Part shown: piece by piece, positions 51,604 through 61,068 of the stretch
Numbering within the stretch: position 1 is the first letter of the stretch
How the letters are laid out: every line of letters begins with the position of its first letter
Assembly (NCBI RefSeq): GCF_900111805.1
Contig: NZ_FOJN01000018.1
Location: 1 to 64,000 of the forward strand
Length of the DNA stretch: 64,000 nt
Direction of reading: 5' to 3'
From: Rhodococcoides kroppenstedtii
Lineage (GTDB): Bacteria > Actinomycetota > Actinomycetes > Mycobacteriales > Mycobacteriaceae
The notes under the pieces: model-generated
The model's database searches: none
The model's input: only the letters and a program-made list of their open reading frames with translations
Told to the model about the DNA's origin: nothing
Translations under genes and position numbers: made by a program

Positions 51604-51673
51604 AATCTTTATCAGCGGTAATGATTATCGTTGTGGCAGCAGCGTCAAAATGTGGGGTTCGCGCTCAGCGGCC

Positions 51674-51746
51674 TCACTGTCCGTAGGTGTACCGCAACTG
51701 GCCGTTGATCAGCCACCCGAGCCGTTTGCGCATCTTGCGGATCTTG
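51674..51746 (-). pseudogene. SRPBCC protein, C-terminal fragment left of IS
   Basis: Read leftward from the insertion, the frame encodes KIRKMRKRLGWLINGQLRYT and four further residues to a stop at 51674. It continues exactly the protein interrupted at 53907 on the other side of the IS, after removing one copy of the target duplication. Confidence 0.85.
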
Positions 51747-51789
51747 TGTCGGCTCCGGTCGAAAACTGAGCATGTAGTCCGGTCGAAAA

Positions 51790-53043
51790 GTGAGCACTCA
51801 TCTCGACGATGGAGGAGTGATCACTGTGGAGGACTGGGCGTTGATTCGTCGGTTGCACGGCTCGGAGGGGATGGCGCAGGCGCAGATCGCCCGCCGGTTG
51901 GGGTTGTCACGCAACACGGTGGCGAAGGCGTTGCGGTCGTCGGGGCCGCCGCAGTACGAGCGGGCGCGTGCGGCCCATTCGGCGTGGGCGACGGCCGAGC
52001 CGTCGGTGCGGGCGTTGCTGCGGTCGTATCCGTCGATGCCGACGACGGTGATCGCCGAGCGCATCGGGTGGTCCGGAAGCCGGTCGTGGCTGTCGGAGAA
52101 CGTCGCGCGGATCCGCCCGGAGTACGCCCCGGCCGACCCGGCGGACCGGCTGGTGCATCTGCCGGGTGAACAGGTGCAGTGCGACCTGATGTTCCCCGGC
52201 CGGCTGGTTCCCGACCACACCGGTGCGGTGGGAAGCTTTCCGGTGTTGGTGATGGTGGCGACGTACTCGCGATTCATCGCCGCGATGATGCTGCCTTCGC
52301 GGGTGACCGGTGATCTACTGGCCGGGATGTGGCAGCTGATCTCCACCTCGTTCGGCATGGTGCCTCGAACATTGCTGTGGGACAACGAAGCCGGCATCGG
52401 ACGAGGCGGGAAGCTCTCGCAGGGAGTGCCCGGGTTCTGCGGCACCCTCGCGGTGAAGCTGATCCAGGCCCCGCCCTACGATCCGGAGACGAAGGGAGTG
52501 GTCGAACGCGCCAACGGCTACCTGCGGACCTCGTTCCTCCCCGGCCGGCAGTTCACGTCACCGACCGACTTCAACACACAACTCGACCGATGGTTGTCGA
52601 TCGCCAACACCCGTGAGCACCGGGTCACCCACCGGCGTCCCGTCGAGGCGCTCACCGAGGATCGAGCGGCGATGGCGCCACTGCCACCGTTGCCGCCGGC
52701 GGTCGGATCGACGGTCACCACTCGGCTGGGCCGGGACTACTACGTCGGGGTCGGCGGGTCGTCGTACTCGGTGCACCCCGAGGCGATCGGGCGGTTGATC
52801 ACCGTGACCTCCACCCTCGATCGGGTCCAGGCGTTCTGCGATCACCGTCTGGTGGCCGATCACCCCAGGTTGTGGGGCACCCGCGGACAACTCACCGACC
52901 CGGCACACGTCGAGCACGCGAAAGTGCAACGAGCACAATTCGATTCGAGAGGGATCGATACCGGACCGGCAGGCCCGGTCGAGGTGGAGGTCGCGGACCT
53001 CTCGGCCTACGACACCGTCTTCGGCACCGGGGAGGTCGCGTGA
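51790..53043 (+). CDS. istA: IstA transposase
   Basis: The 417-residue IS21 transposase has an N-terminal HTH (RLHGSEGMAQAQIARRLGLS followed by RNTVAKAL) and a DDE integrase core with VQCDLMFPGRLVPDH, LLWDNEAGIGRGG and a glutamate in KGVVERANGYLR. A C-terminal beta-barrel-like DNA-binding part carries YYVGVGGSSYSVHPEAIG. The start codon is uncertain within the first 12 codons. Confidence 0.95.
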   Translation: MSTHLDDGGVITVEDWALIRRLHGSEGMAQAQIARRLGLSRNTVAKALRSSGPPQYERARAAHSAWATAEPSVRALLRSYPSMPTTVIAERIGWSGSRSWLSENVARIRPEYAPADPADRLVHLPGEQVQCDLMFPGRLVPDHTGAVGSFPVLVMVATYSRFIAAMMLPSRVTGDLLAGMWQLISTSFGMVPRTLLWDNEAGIGRGGKLSQGVPGFCGTLAVKLIQAPPYDPETKGVVERANGYLRTSFLPGRQFTSPTDFNTQLDRWLSIANTREHRVTHRRPVEALTEDRAAMAPLPPLPPAVGSTVTTRLGRDYYVGVGGSSYSVHPEAIGRLITVTSTLDRVQAFCDHRLVADHPRLWGTRGQLTDPAHVEHAKVQRAQFDSRGIDTGPAGPVEVEVADLSAYDTVFGTGEVA

Positions 53044-53852
53044 TGGCCGCCCGCACACCCGCGCCGTCGGAGGCCGACAAGCTCATCGCCCACCACGCCC
53101 GAGCGCTCAAAGCGCCGCGGATTGCCGCCGAGTACCACCGCCTCGCCGAACACGCCCGCAGCGCCGGCTGGTCGCTCGAGGACTACCTCGCCGCGGTCCT
53201 GGCCGCCGAGTCGAACGCCCGCGCGGAATCCGGCGCCCGGCTGCGCATCACAGGCGCCGGATTCCCCGCCATCAAGACGGTCACCGACTTCGACTTCACC
53301 GCCCAACCCGGCGTCGACCGCGCCCAGATCGCCCGCCTCGAAGGCGGCGGCTGGCTCGCCGAAGCCCGCAACGTCGTCCTGCTGGGACCGCCCGGAACCG
53401 GCAAAACCCACCTCGCGACCGCGCTCGGTATCGCCGCCGCGCATGCTGGTCACCGGGTGGCATTCGCGTCGGCGACCGGATGGATCACCCGCCTCGCCCG
53501 GGCGCACCGGCTCGGGCAACTGGACTCGGAGCTGAAGAAGATCTCCCGCATCGGGCTGATCGTCATCGACGAAGTCGGCTACATCCCGTTCGACACCGAC
53601 GCAGCGAACCTGTTCTTCCAACTGGTGTCGAGTCGCTACGAGAAGTCCTCGATCGTGCTGACCTCGAACCTGCCGTTCGCCCGCTGGGGAGACGTGTTCG
53701 GCGAAGCCACCATCGCCTCGGCGATGATCGACCGCATCGTCCACCACGCCGACGTCATCATCCTCAAAGGGACCAGCTACCGCATCAAACACACCGCGAT
53801 CGCGTCCCTACCTTCCGTCGCCGCCGACCGTGAGGCAGACTCGACCACCTAA
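53043..53852 (+). CDS. istB: IstB AAA+ transposition helper
   Basis: The 269-residue DnaC-like ATPase has Walker A LLGPPGTGKTHLATAL, Walker B GLIVIDEVGYIPFD and sensor SIVLTSNLPFARWG. It assembles on target DNA and activates IstA. The start overlaps the istA stop (TGATG), the normal arrangement in IS21. Confidence 0.96.
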   Translation: MAARTPAPSEADKLIAHHARALKAPRIAAEYHRLAEHARSAGWSLEDYLAAVLAAESNARAESGARLRITGAGFPAIKTVTDFDFTAQPGVDRAQIARLEGGGWLAEARNVVLLGPPGTGKTHLATALGIAAAHAGHRVAFASATGWITRLARAHRLGQLDSELKKISRIGLIVIDEVGYIPFDTDAANLFFQLVSSRYEKSSIVLTSNLPFARWGDVFGEATIASAMIDRIVHHADVIILKGTSYRIKHTAIASLPSVAADREADSTT

Positions 53853-53906
53853 CACCTGCTCACTTTTCGACCGGAACAACTGCTCAAATTTGGACCGGAG
53901 CTGACA

Positions 53907-54195
53907 TCTTGTCATCTTCGGGAAATGGTCGATCCAGCAGCAGCGTGAACCGCAGGTCGGTTCCGGGCCCGGCGGGCGCGAGTTCGAACCGGACCTTCGC
54001 GTCAGGACGCGCTGGCCAGATCGACGACCACACGACCACCGACGCGTGCTCGGACACCAACACATGCGGGGCCACTTCGTCGGCACGCAGATGCAGCCAA
54101 GGCCGATGAGTCGGCCGGCCAGGATTGGCCAGGTCGTCGAACACGACATGAGGCGGCGGAGACTGGGTCCTGCGCCTGGTTGCCACGGCCTCCAT
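53907..54195 (-). pseudogene. SRPBCC-domain protein, N-terminal fragment right of IS
   Basis: The frame begins MEAVATRRRTQSPPPHVVFD and encodes an SRPBCC-like beta sheet (HVLVSEHASVVVWSSIWPAR, KVRFELAPAGPGTDLRFTLL), ending FPEDDK at the IS. Joined to the fragment at 51674-51746 it gives a continuous protein of about 120 residues. Its high GC differs from the AT-richer genes on either side. Confidence 0.85.
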
Positions 54196-54519
54196 GTGAC
54201 GAACCGTACGCGCCTGTGCTGACGAGACCCTCGTGCAACCCGGCGAGCAGCGCTCGATCGCAATGCGCCGTCGATAAGGGGTCCAGACGGTGGCTGAGGA
54301 TCCTGTATAGCTACCTTACCAAAACGGGGCCTTCGACCAGCGGTTATGTCATAATATTAATTATCGGCTCGGCGCTGTTGCGCTCGGCCCCGGTACCCGT
54401 CAGTCCGGGGTGAGCACCTGCCGCGATCTTGTGCGGGTGCTCCTGGTCGCCATGCACTGTCTAGGTACCCTGCGGTCCGCTGGCGAATGGTGCGGCCTGC
54501 GGGTAACTTCAGATCCGAC
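54196..54519. other. AT-rich gap without a gene
   Basis: This stretch between the SRPBCC fragment and the FtsK operon contains TA-rich sequence near 54345-54365 and no credible reading frame. The operon's terminator may lie here, but no perfect hairpin with a T run was found. Confidence 0.4.
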
Positions 54520-54777
54520 TCATTTGTTGACTTGCTCCAGCGCGATGGCAATCGCAAGCATCCGTTTTTCAATTTCATTAAGGGACTCAACGGAACTTCT
54601 TATTTGCGCTTGAGTCCGGCGAAACAGGTCGTCGACGTTCGCCTTGTTGGGAACCATGTAACGCGTGCTGCGGTGCTTGGATTCAAGCAAGTGGTACGAC
54701 GAGGTAATGTCAGCGGCCGCGCGCTTAGCGGCTGCCGCAACTGCTCGTAACTCTTTTGGGTCTCCCGTGACGGGCAT
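54520..54777 (-). CDS. Small all-helical protein, WXG100-sized
   Basis: The 85-residue product MPVTGDPKELRAVAAAAKRA forms two long helices joined near residues 36-50 (STRYMVPNKANVDD), with a second helix ending RMLAIAIALEQVNK. Size, helical hairpin shape and position next to an EccC-like ATPase resemble ESX substrates. There is no WxG turn and no YxxxD/E tail, so it is not a canonical EsxA/B protein. ATG 54777 has AGAGGAG in front. It is the last gene of the kinase/FtsK operon, 42 bp after the ATPase gene. Confidence 0.65.
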   Translation of the reverse strand: MPVTGDPKELRAVAAAAKRAAADITSSYHLLESKHRSTRYMVPNKANVDDLFRRTQAQIRSSVESLNEIEKRMLAIAIALEQVNK

Positions 54778-54819
54778 GTTCGCTCCTCTTGTTGCGAATC
54801 TTGACAATTTCGATAGGTG

Positions 54820-57800
54820 TTACATACGCTCCCAGAACGTTGGAGGCAACGTGGCGAAGGCTTGAGTCTTTGTGAACTCCCCAGCGGGATTGACGTAGCT
54901 CAATTCCCCCCTGTCCAGCCGCGACGGTCCATAGTCTCCACACAGTGCCAGCGCGTCGTCCGGGCTCGACTTGCCAAGCAGCTTGTGGCCGAACGCCGAC
55001 AGCATCTGACTCCCCAGGGTGTTTTCAAAGCTTCGATAGGAATCGAGTGTGACGACGACATGGACGCCCACGGCCGGCCCGTTGTTGACAATCTTGGTTG
55101 CCAACTCATGAATCTGGCCCCCGCGCGCGGACGACAGATTTGCCGCGGTGTTCACGTGCCCCAGATACACGACATGGGGGTCATTTGCCCTTGGGGTCTT
55201 CTTACGATCAACAACGACGCGGGCTACCGATAGCAGCGCGGCGACGGTGTCTCGCTGCTCGTGGAACCGTTGCCCCGGCCCCAGCCGCGCCGCAGTTGCG
55301 ATAGTGGCCAAGTCGGCGGCAAACGCCGAACCCAATGGACTGAAATCGATAACGTCAAAAGAGATCTTTGAGCGCACGCAACCAGCTAGCAGCATGCCCA
55401 TTAATGCTACCGCGGTCGAGGTCGATGTGTCATCGTAGCTGCTTGGCGTCGCGACGAGCAGGTTCTGGTCTGCTGTGGCCGTGAAGCTTACCGTTTGAGC
55501 CGGCTCAAGACCGTAGTGCACAGATAATGGAAAGGTTATACGATTGCCCTGCCGGACGGCCTTGAGTGCCCTGGCCACCGCGCCGCCAGGCAGGGTCGGT
55601 GTCGAAAAGTCGATTACCTTCGGTCCGGTGGACCGCATTCTCGCCGCGGCGGCTACGATCCTGGCACTACGGACTGTCGCAGCAATAGTGGAGTCGGTCT
55701 CGTGGGTCACTTGTATTTGGAACGTGTCGTTGCTTGACTGCAGGATGGCCTGCCCGGTGCGGGTCAGGTTCGCTGCGTCGCCCATAGTGTCTCCGAGGAC
55801 ACGTCTAGAATCGTCGTCGCTCATCCTCAGCGCCACTCGGGTAGAGATCATGCCGATCGCCGACGGAAGATTGCTCACGCCGAACAGGCTCTGCGTGGCC
55901 AACACTAGGTGGATCCCGAATGCACGGCCTTCGCGAATGATGCGGTTGATCACGTCGGCGGCCCGAGTAGAAGTAGTGTCGTCGCCGGTGTCGAGCAACT
56001 TCTGGAACTCATCGACGATGACGACGATCCTGGGCATTGGATTGCCGCGGTTGATCGGCCGGTAGTCATCGATCTTCTGTACGCCAGCGTCGCGGAATCG
56101 CTTCCCGCGCGTGTACATCTTGTCGAGCAGAGTCTGCAGGATCGCGAGCGTGCATTCTGGGGCTGAGCTCACTGTCACAACCGCAGCGTGGGGAAGCTTG
56201 GCCTGGGCGTATACATTGAATTCGACCCCCTGTTTAGGGTCCAGTAGGTATAGTTGCACATCGGCTGGAGAATAATTGCGGGCAATATCACAGATGACCG
56301 CGTGTAACAGTACGGATTTCCCGCTGCCAGGTCGTCCACCGATGAGTGTGGCGGGTTCGTTGCTTCCGAAGAGCAGTTCGGCCACCCCGCGGTCGCCGCG
56401 TCGTCCAATCGTGACACGTACTCCATCAGCGGCATTACGCCGCCACCAGGTGTCAATACTTTGAGGATCGGCTACCGCCGTGGCGCCGACGGCGGTGTGA
56501 TCGCGTGACGACCGTGCTAACGTGCTGACGCTGTTCGGATCGACGCTGACGCCGGGTACACGGTGCACGTCGGCATCCAGGCGGCGGACCAGCGCATCGG
56601 CGGCAATGGTGTCGATTGACCGAACGGTGGCTATCCATTGCATCGATGGTGTAATTGTCGCGAATGCCTTGTAGTTTGATCGCACGACGGCGTCGCGGAC
56701 ATCTACGAAGCTAGATGACACAGGTTGGGCTTGCGACGCTCCCATCAGGGACCCACGTGTAAGTGCTGGCCAATAACTCGGCGCTTCAGCGTGTGTTGTT
56801 CCGGACAACAACACAGGGAGCCCGGCCGGTACGTCCGGCACTGAGTCATGCCAGGTGGAGGCGTAGGAAGACTGCCGCTGATGCGAAGCTAGCACAATCG
56901 TGTAGACCCCACATCGCGGTCCCGTTTTGATTATGGTTTCCAAACGGGCCAACACCGAAGCGTCGACCGATCCGCTCGGTGCTTGAATGCCGGTGGGATA
57001 ATCCAGCACCACCAGTAACCGATAAGCCTCGGCGGTCTCTCCGGCAAGTTCGTTGTAGGACCGCAGCGACGGGTGCCGTGACCCCAGATAGCGCTGGGTT
57101 ACCTCCGCGATATGTTGGGTCATGCCGTCCAGCAGTGTTTCGAATTCTTTCTGCGTGGTGTATATCTTGGATCCGGTTATCGCAGTCTTGGACTTATCCG
57201 CCAAATCGTTCAGATGGGTGATCGACGAACCAAGCTTCAACGGATCGAAAATTCGCAGTCTCAGTTCGCCGGCCGGCATCAAAGCGACCAGTCGTAAAAC
57301 AGCGGAAACCACGGTATGGGAATCGTTCGTTACAAATCCGCCGTCTGTGTCGAAGTTAACCAGTGCCGGGATCGGAAGCGGCAGTTCGACAGCTGTTCGA
57401 GTCTGCTGCTGGAGATACGAAGATTCCCCCTGTGACAGCCCGAAGCAGGCCAACATTGGTCGGTATGCGATGGCACCAACCTGGATGATTAGCGGCCCGC
57501 CTCCCGCAGACGTTTGGCTCAGTCCGGTCCACGAATCACGCACGCCATCTGGCAATTTCACTCGTTTGACGGTCTCGTGATGACTACGCATCGACGTACG
57601 GCCGATCGGGAACGCGGCAGATACGGCAACGGAAAGACCGTTCATCAGCGTGGCCTGTGCGTCGAGCGCGGCAGATAAAGCCGCGCGCACCTGGGTCTGC
57701 TCGCGACTGCGCGCCTTGATCTTCCCGTTCGCAGTCAGCGGCGTATGTCGGTTGCGCAGCTTTCTGGCTAGTCTGATACAGCGCTCGACTACCATAGCGT

Positions 57801-58050
57801 GTGCGATCTGCCCGACCGCTAGCGTCGGTGAACCCGACTGTGGTTCGCACCCCCAACGGTGCCGGAACGACTCGCGAAGTTCGCGTTCCGCACGCGCGAC
57901 TGCCGCGAGGTCATCGATCAGTTCCCGGCGCGCGATGAAGGCGGCACGCAGCGCGACTTCGGCATCCTCATGAACGGCACCCATCCTCGCCGAGTAGAAG
58001 GCTACGACGCGGTCCGGGTTGCGTTTCTTGGTACTCCAATAGCGCAGCAC
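54820..58050 (-). CDS. EccC/FtsK-like ATPase, 1076 residues
   Basis: This large cytoplasmic ATPase has an N-terminal helical part of about 170 residues, then three FtsK/SpoIIIE-like modules. The middle one is active: Walker A LIGGRPGSGKSVLLHAVICD near residue 570, Walker B RIVVIVDEFQKLLDTG near 680 and IHLVLATQSLFGVSNLP. The first (LIIQVGAIAYRPMLACFGLS) and last (NLLVATPSSYDDTSTSTAVA) modules lack Walker lysines. Tandem modules with one active site are typical of EccC in type VII secretion, but no membrane helices or other Ecc partners are present. It may move DNA or protein. It follows the kinase gene by 10 bp. Confidence 0.8.
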   Translation of the reverse strand: MLRYWSTKKRNPDRVVAFYSARMGAVHEDAEVALRAAFIARRELIDDLAAVARAERELRESFRHRWGCEPQSGSPTLAVGQIAHAMVVERCIRLARKLRNRHTPLTANGKIKARSREQTQVRAALSAALDAQATLMNGLSVAVSAAFPIGRTSMRSHHETVKRVKLPDGVRDSWTGLSQTSAGGGPLIIQVGAIAYRPMLACFGLSQGESSYLQQQTRTAVELPLPIPALVNFDTDGGFVTNDSHTVVSAVLRLVALMPAGELRLRIFDPLKLGSSITHLNDLADKSKTAITGSKIYTTQKEFETLLDGMTQHIAEVTQRYLGSRHPSLRSYNELAGETAEAYRLLVVLDYPTGIQAPSGSVDASVLARLETIIKTGPRCGVYTIVLASHQRQSSYASTWHDSVPDVPAGLPVLLSGTTHAEAPSYWPALTRGSLMGASQAQPVSSSFVDVRDAVVRSNYKAFATITPSMQWIATVRSIDTIAADALVRRLDADVHRVPGVSVDPNSVSTLARSSRDHTAVGATAVADPQSIDTWWRRNAADGVRVTIGRRGDRGVAELLFGSNEPATLIGGRPGSGKSVLLHAVICDIARNYSPADVQLYLLDPKQGVEFNVYAQAKLPHAAVVTVSSAPECTLAILQTLLDKMYTRGKRFRDAGVQKIDDYRPINRGNPMPRIVVIVDEFQKLLDTGDDTTSTRAADVINRIIREGRAFGIHLVLATQSLFGVSNLPSAIGMISTRVALRMSDDDSRRVLGDTMGDAANLTRTGQAILQSSNDTFQIQVTHETDSTIAATVRSARIVAAAARMRSTGPKVIDFSTPTLPGGAVARALKAVRQGNRITFPLSVHYGLEPAQTVSFTATADQNLLVATPSSYDDTSTSTAVALMGMLLAGCVRSKISFDVIDFSPLGSAFAADLATIATAARLGPGQRFHEQRDTVAALLSVARVVVDRKKTPRANDPHVVYLGHVNTAANLSSARGGQIHELATKIVNNGPAVGVHVVVTLDSYRSFENTLGSQMLSAFGHKLLGKSSPDDALALCGDYGPSRLDRGELSYVNPAGEFTKTQAFATLPPTFWERM

Positions 58051-58059
58051 TTGATTACC

Positions 58060-59064
58060 CTACGCCTGAAACTGCTTGAGTATGTCGGCCATGGTGGGAC
58101 GATTCACCGGATTCTCTTCCAAAGACGCTAGCAGCACATTCGCCCGCTTTGTGCCAATTAGCTTGGCGATCCGGATGCGGGCGTCTGGCGAAATATATAT
58201 TGCAATAGCGTCTTCGGAGGAGTGGAATAGTCGCAGTGTTGCCAGGCCAAATTTAAAGACATCGGTCCGGAAGTTCAAATTACGCATATGGGCTTCGGCT
58301 GTGCCTACTTCCAATGATGTGGCGCCCGCCGCGGTTAATTGAGCCACTTGGTCTTGCGCCTTGCGGATTTCCGGTGGGTACCACATCGGGGTATTCATCT
58401 GTTCAATAGGTGGTTGGCCGCCCCTGAAACGAAAGGAGTCGATATCGAGAAACTTTGGAAACAGCTTGCCCTTGTTGGGGCCGTCAAGCTTCGCCGGGTG
58501 TGATACCACGACATTGCGTGGACTGAAGTCGCCCAATACTAAGTTGTGCCTGTGAAAGAACTCAATCCCCTTAATTAGCTTCAGTACGAGAAGGATTTTG
58601 TCCTTGTCGCTGGTGAGCGGTATTCCCAACTCCTGCTTCTGTGCATCCATTCGATAGAAATGCTGAAGTTCGAGCAATGTTCGACTATTCTTATTTGGCA
58701 GAATCATATCGAAAAAAAACGTGTCGGGAATGATTCGCATTAGAATACCCAAGGCGCGTCCGTTTTCCACGACAAGCGCCTTGGGCCATACCGCTAAGGT
58801 GCTTAAATACTTCTGATTCTTGTCATCCAGCGAGTCGGGAAAGAGAATCAACTCCGGCATTCCATGGTACAGCGCGTCACCGTACTTAGCCAAAATAGCT
58901 TTACGATACTGCTTGTACACGATCCTGCCATTCATCCCAGGCATGGTGTAGTCGGCAGCTGAGTACACCTTGGCCTGGCCGCCGCTACCAATTGACGTTA
59001 GCTCGCCCAGTTCCGATTTCTCGACCATGACGTTCTTGGCCGTGCGAGTCACTACTGCGCCCAT
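58060..59064 (-). CDS. Protein kinase-fold protein of TerY-P-like triad
   Basis: The 334-residue product has an ATP loop GSGGQAKVY (26-34), lysine K51 in IVYK, catalytic loop LVLGDFSPRNVVV with D179 and N184, and DIDSF (207-211) in place of DFG. There is no transmembrane or PASTA part, so it is cytoplasmic. The HRD histidine is replaced, as in the atypical kinases of vWA/PP2C/kinase triads. The gene starts 13 bp inside the end of the PP2C gene, so the two are translationally coupled. Likely targets are the FtsK-like ATPase or the vWA protein (inference). Confidence 0.85.
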   Translation of the reverse strand: MGAVVTRTAKNVMVEKSELGELTSIGSGGQAKVYSAADYTMPGMNGRIVYKQYRKAILAKYGDALYHGMPELILFPDSLDDKNQKYLSTLAVWPKALVVENGRALGILMRIIPDTFFFDMILPNKNSRTLLELQHFYRMDAQKQELGIPLTSDKDKILLVLKLIKGIEFFHRHNLVLGDFSPRNVVVSHPAKLDGPNKGKLFPKFLDIDSFRFRGGQPPIEQMNTPMWYPPEIRKAQDQVAQLTAAGATSLEVGTAEAHMRNLNFRTDVFKFGLATLRLFHSSEDAIAIYISPDARIRIAKLIGTKRANVLLASLEENPVNRPTMADILKQFQA

Positions 59065-60326
59065 AAAATGACCGCGGTGCGATCGTCGTCGGCGTTCTTG
59101 TTCAGAAAGGACGCACTCTGGAGGAGTCCCGCGGCATCAAGCGGCCGGGACCAACGTTCGAACAGATATCGACCCACGGGACGCGAACCGGTTTCGATCA
59201 GATCACCGAAGCCGTCGGTGCACAGCACCAAGGCCTGCCCAGCGGCGAGCGCCGCCACCGTCACCCGTGGCGGTCCAGGGTCCAGCGGCAGTGGGGTCAA
59301 CGAATTGTCTATTTCGCCGAGTTCGTTTGATTTTCCGGCACCGATGCGCTGCCATCCGTCCTGGGGACTCAACAGATAGGCGCTGCCGTCGCCGCAGATG
59401 GTCGCTCGAGTAAACGTTCTGTTGCCAGCAGAGTCAGCACGCAGTTCGCAGACAACGACATCGCAAGTCGTGGCGACGTGGGTGGCGAGGGTACGGTCGC
59501 TGACTGTCTCTGGTGCGACCGGCGCGCCGTCGGCGTCGACGATATGCCTCCCGACCAACTGCAATGCGGTCGCTCGAACCGCGACTCTGCACGCTTCGCT
59601 GATCGCAGGCCAGTCCTGAGCTCCCAGACCCGGTCCCCTGATGCGCGACCGGATTTCGGTCATAGCGGCGAACGCCGCCCGTTCCGCGCCGAGGTGAGAC
59701 AACGCACCTTCGGAGACGCCGTCAGCCACGACCCCAATGAACCAGTCCCCCTCGGTCCCAATCGCGTAGTGGTCCTGACGCGGAGCGCCCAGCTGATGAT
59801 GTCCGGGCCCCCGCACCGATACCGCGCCGACATAGAGCCCTTCACTGGCGAACCCGCTGTCTACCATTGCTTCCGGCCGGTGCCCACCACGCAAGTGCGG
59901 CAGGATGCGGGGCACAATCCGGTGCATCTCACCCATGTCGCCGACTGCGACGCGACCTTCGTATTGCCCATGGGTGATCGCTTCGGTAGCGGCCGGCCCC
60001 GGCTTGTGCCACGCGGGCACATCGTTGTCGACAACGGGTTCGTTGTACTTGGTTTCCCCAGCATTGCTCGACGGAGGCGCTGTCGGTTGGCTGTGAGCTG
60101 GTACTTCCCCTCCGTGTGACGAAGAGAGCGGAGCGTCCAAGGCGGCCCCGAGCTCTCCTGAGTTCGGCGTTTGCAGCCGTTCGCTGACCACCTCGTGGAT
60201 GGGATGCAACGGTGCGTCGGTATCAAATGCGAGAGGGGGTTGCGGTTGGCTAGAGGGATCGACCGGGTCAGGAGCATCTGGGGCTCTGTGCTGTCCAGCC
60301 CGATTCGCTGCGCGAGGTTCTGCCAT
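59052..60326 (-). CDS. PP2C-type protein phosphatase
   Basis: The 424-residue product has a disordered proline-rich N-terminal region of about 190 residues, then a PP2C domain: VSVRGPGHHQLGAPRQDHYA, WFIGVVADGVSEGALSHLGA (metal-binding DG), ATICGDGSAYLL, LVLCTDGFGDLI and the final NADDDRTAVIL with metal-binding Asp. ATG 60326 is 10 bp after the vWA stop with AAGG in between; the longer frame to 60449 overlaps the vWA gene and is rejected. It should reverse the action of the neighbouring kinase. Confidence 0.9.
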   Translation of the reverse strand: MAEPRAANRAGQHRAPDAPDPVDPSSQPQPPLAFDTDAPLHPIHEVVSERLQTPNSGELGAALDAPLSSSHGGEVPAHSQPTAPPSSNAGETKYNEPVVDNDVPAWHKPGPAATEAITHGQYEGRVAVGDMGEMHRIVPRILPHLRGGHRPEAMVDSGFASEGLYVGAVSVRGPGHHQLGAPRQDHYAIGTEGDWFIGVVADGVSEGALSHLGAERAAFAAMTEIRSRIRGPGLGAQDWPAISEACRVAVRATALQLVGRHIVDADGAPVAPETVSDRTLATHVATTCDVVVCELRADSAGNRTFTRATICGDGSAYLLSPQDGWQRIGAGKSNELGEIDNSLTPLPLDPGPPRVTVAALAAGQALVLCTDGFGDLIETGSRPVGRYLFERWSRPLDAAGLLQSASFLNKNADDDRTAVILWAQ

Positions 60327-60336
60327 GAACCGCGCC

Positions 60337-61068
60337 TTAGTCCAGCTGACCCAGCGCGACAAGAAAGTCATCGTCGTCCTCAAGCATTCCCTTGATGTCG
60401 ACGTTCGGGCCGTCGTTATCGGTGGCACCTGCCGTGGCGGACGCGACAACGCTTTGCATAAGCGTCGCCACCAATGTGCCGAGCGCCTGCGCGGCGTCGG
60501 CGCCCTCTCGCGTTGCTATGGCCACACCGCGTCCAGCCGTATATTGTTGGAGTGTTTCGGGAGTAACATCGTTGCCGACGCCGAACACGCACATGTTGGG
60601 TCGCCGGGTGAATTCTGGATCTGTCAATTCTTTGAATGCTGCGTCTCGCGCCGTGGGCGCACAGATCGGTTCGCCGTCGGTGATAAACACGACGAAAGGA
60701 CGGTAGAGCGTGAAGCCGTCACCCTTAAGTGTTTGGTAGTCCTGTTCGATCTGCTTGCGTAAAACACTGAAAGCTTTGGAGTAATCGGTGCCCCGATTTG
60801 CGGTGAACGTTGGAGCCTGAATCGCGCTACCCCTCGTTAGCGGCACAACCACGTGCGCATCGTCGCAGAAGTCAATAACGGAGAAGCGCGCCGCTTGGTC
60901 AACCATCGGTTCGCTCTTGCATGTCGCAATGACGGTCGGGACGATCTCGTTGGCGGCCTCAATCTTGCCGTCGTCCTTCATGGAGTACGACGTGTCGACG
61001 ACGAGATAAATCGGAAGTGCCTTGTTTTTGTCGTCTTCCAACGTTTCCATCATGCTGCTACCCGTCAC
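60337..61068 (-). CDS. TerY-like von Willebrand A domain protein
   Basis: The 243-residue product is a single vWA domain: LPIYLVVDTSYSMKDDGKIE with an intact MIDAS DxSxS (residues 25-29 as DTSYS), FCDDAHVVVPLTRG, FTANRGTDYSKAFSVLRKQI (MIDAS Thr/Ser region) and FVVFITDGEPICAPT. This matches TerY. GTG 61068 has AAAGGA six bases upstream. It heads the leftward operon vWA, PP2C, kinase, FtsK-like, small helical protein. vWA proteins bind partners through Mg2+, so it may nucleate the complex. Confidence 0.9.
   Translation of the reverse strand: MTGSSMMETLEDDKNKALPIYLVVDTSYSMKDDGKIEAANEIVPTVIATCKSEPMVDQAARFSVIDFCDDAHVVVPLTRGSAIQAPTFTANRGTDYSKAFSVLRKQIEQDYQTLKGDGFTLYRPFVVFITDGEPICAPTARDAAFKELTDPEFTRRPNMCVFGVGNDVTPETLQQYTAGRGVAIATREGADAAQALGTLVATLMQSVVASATAGATDNDGPNVDIKGMLEDDDDFLVALGQLD

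Larger units (their letters stand above)
51747..53906. mobile_element. IS21-family insertion sequence, 2160 bp
   Basis: The left end TGTCGGCTCCGGTC and the inverted right end TGTCAGCTCCGGTC match at 13 of 14 bases. Each end carries further GGTCGAAAA/GTGAGCA-like repeats, the multiple terminal repeats of IS21. A 5 bp target duplication TCTTG flanks it (51742-51746 and 53907-53911). Both istA and istB frames are intact and overlap, so it could still be active. Confidence 0.93.
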
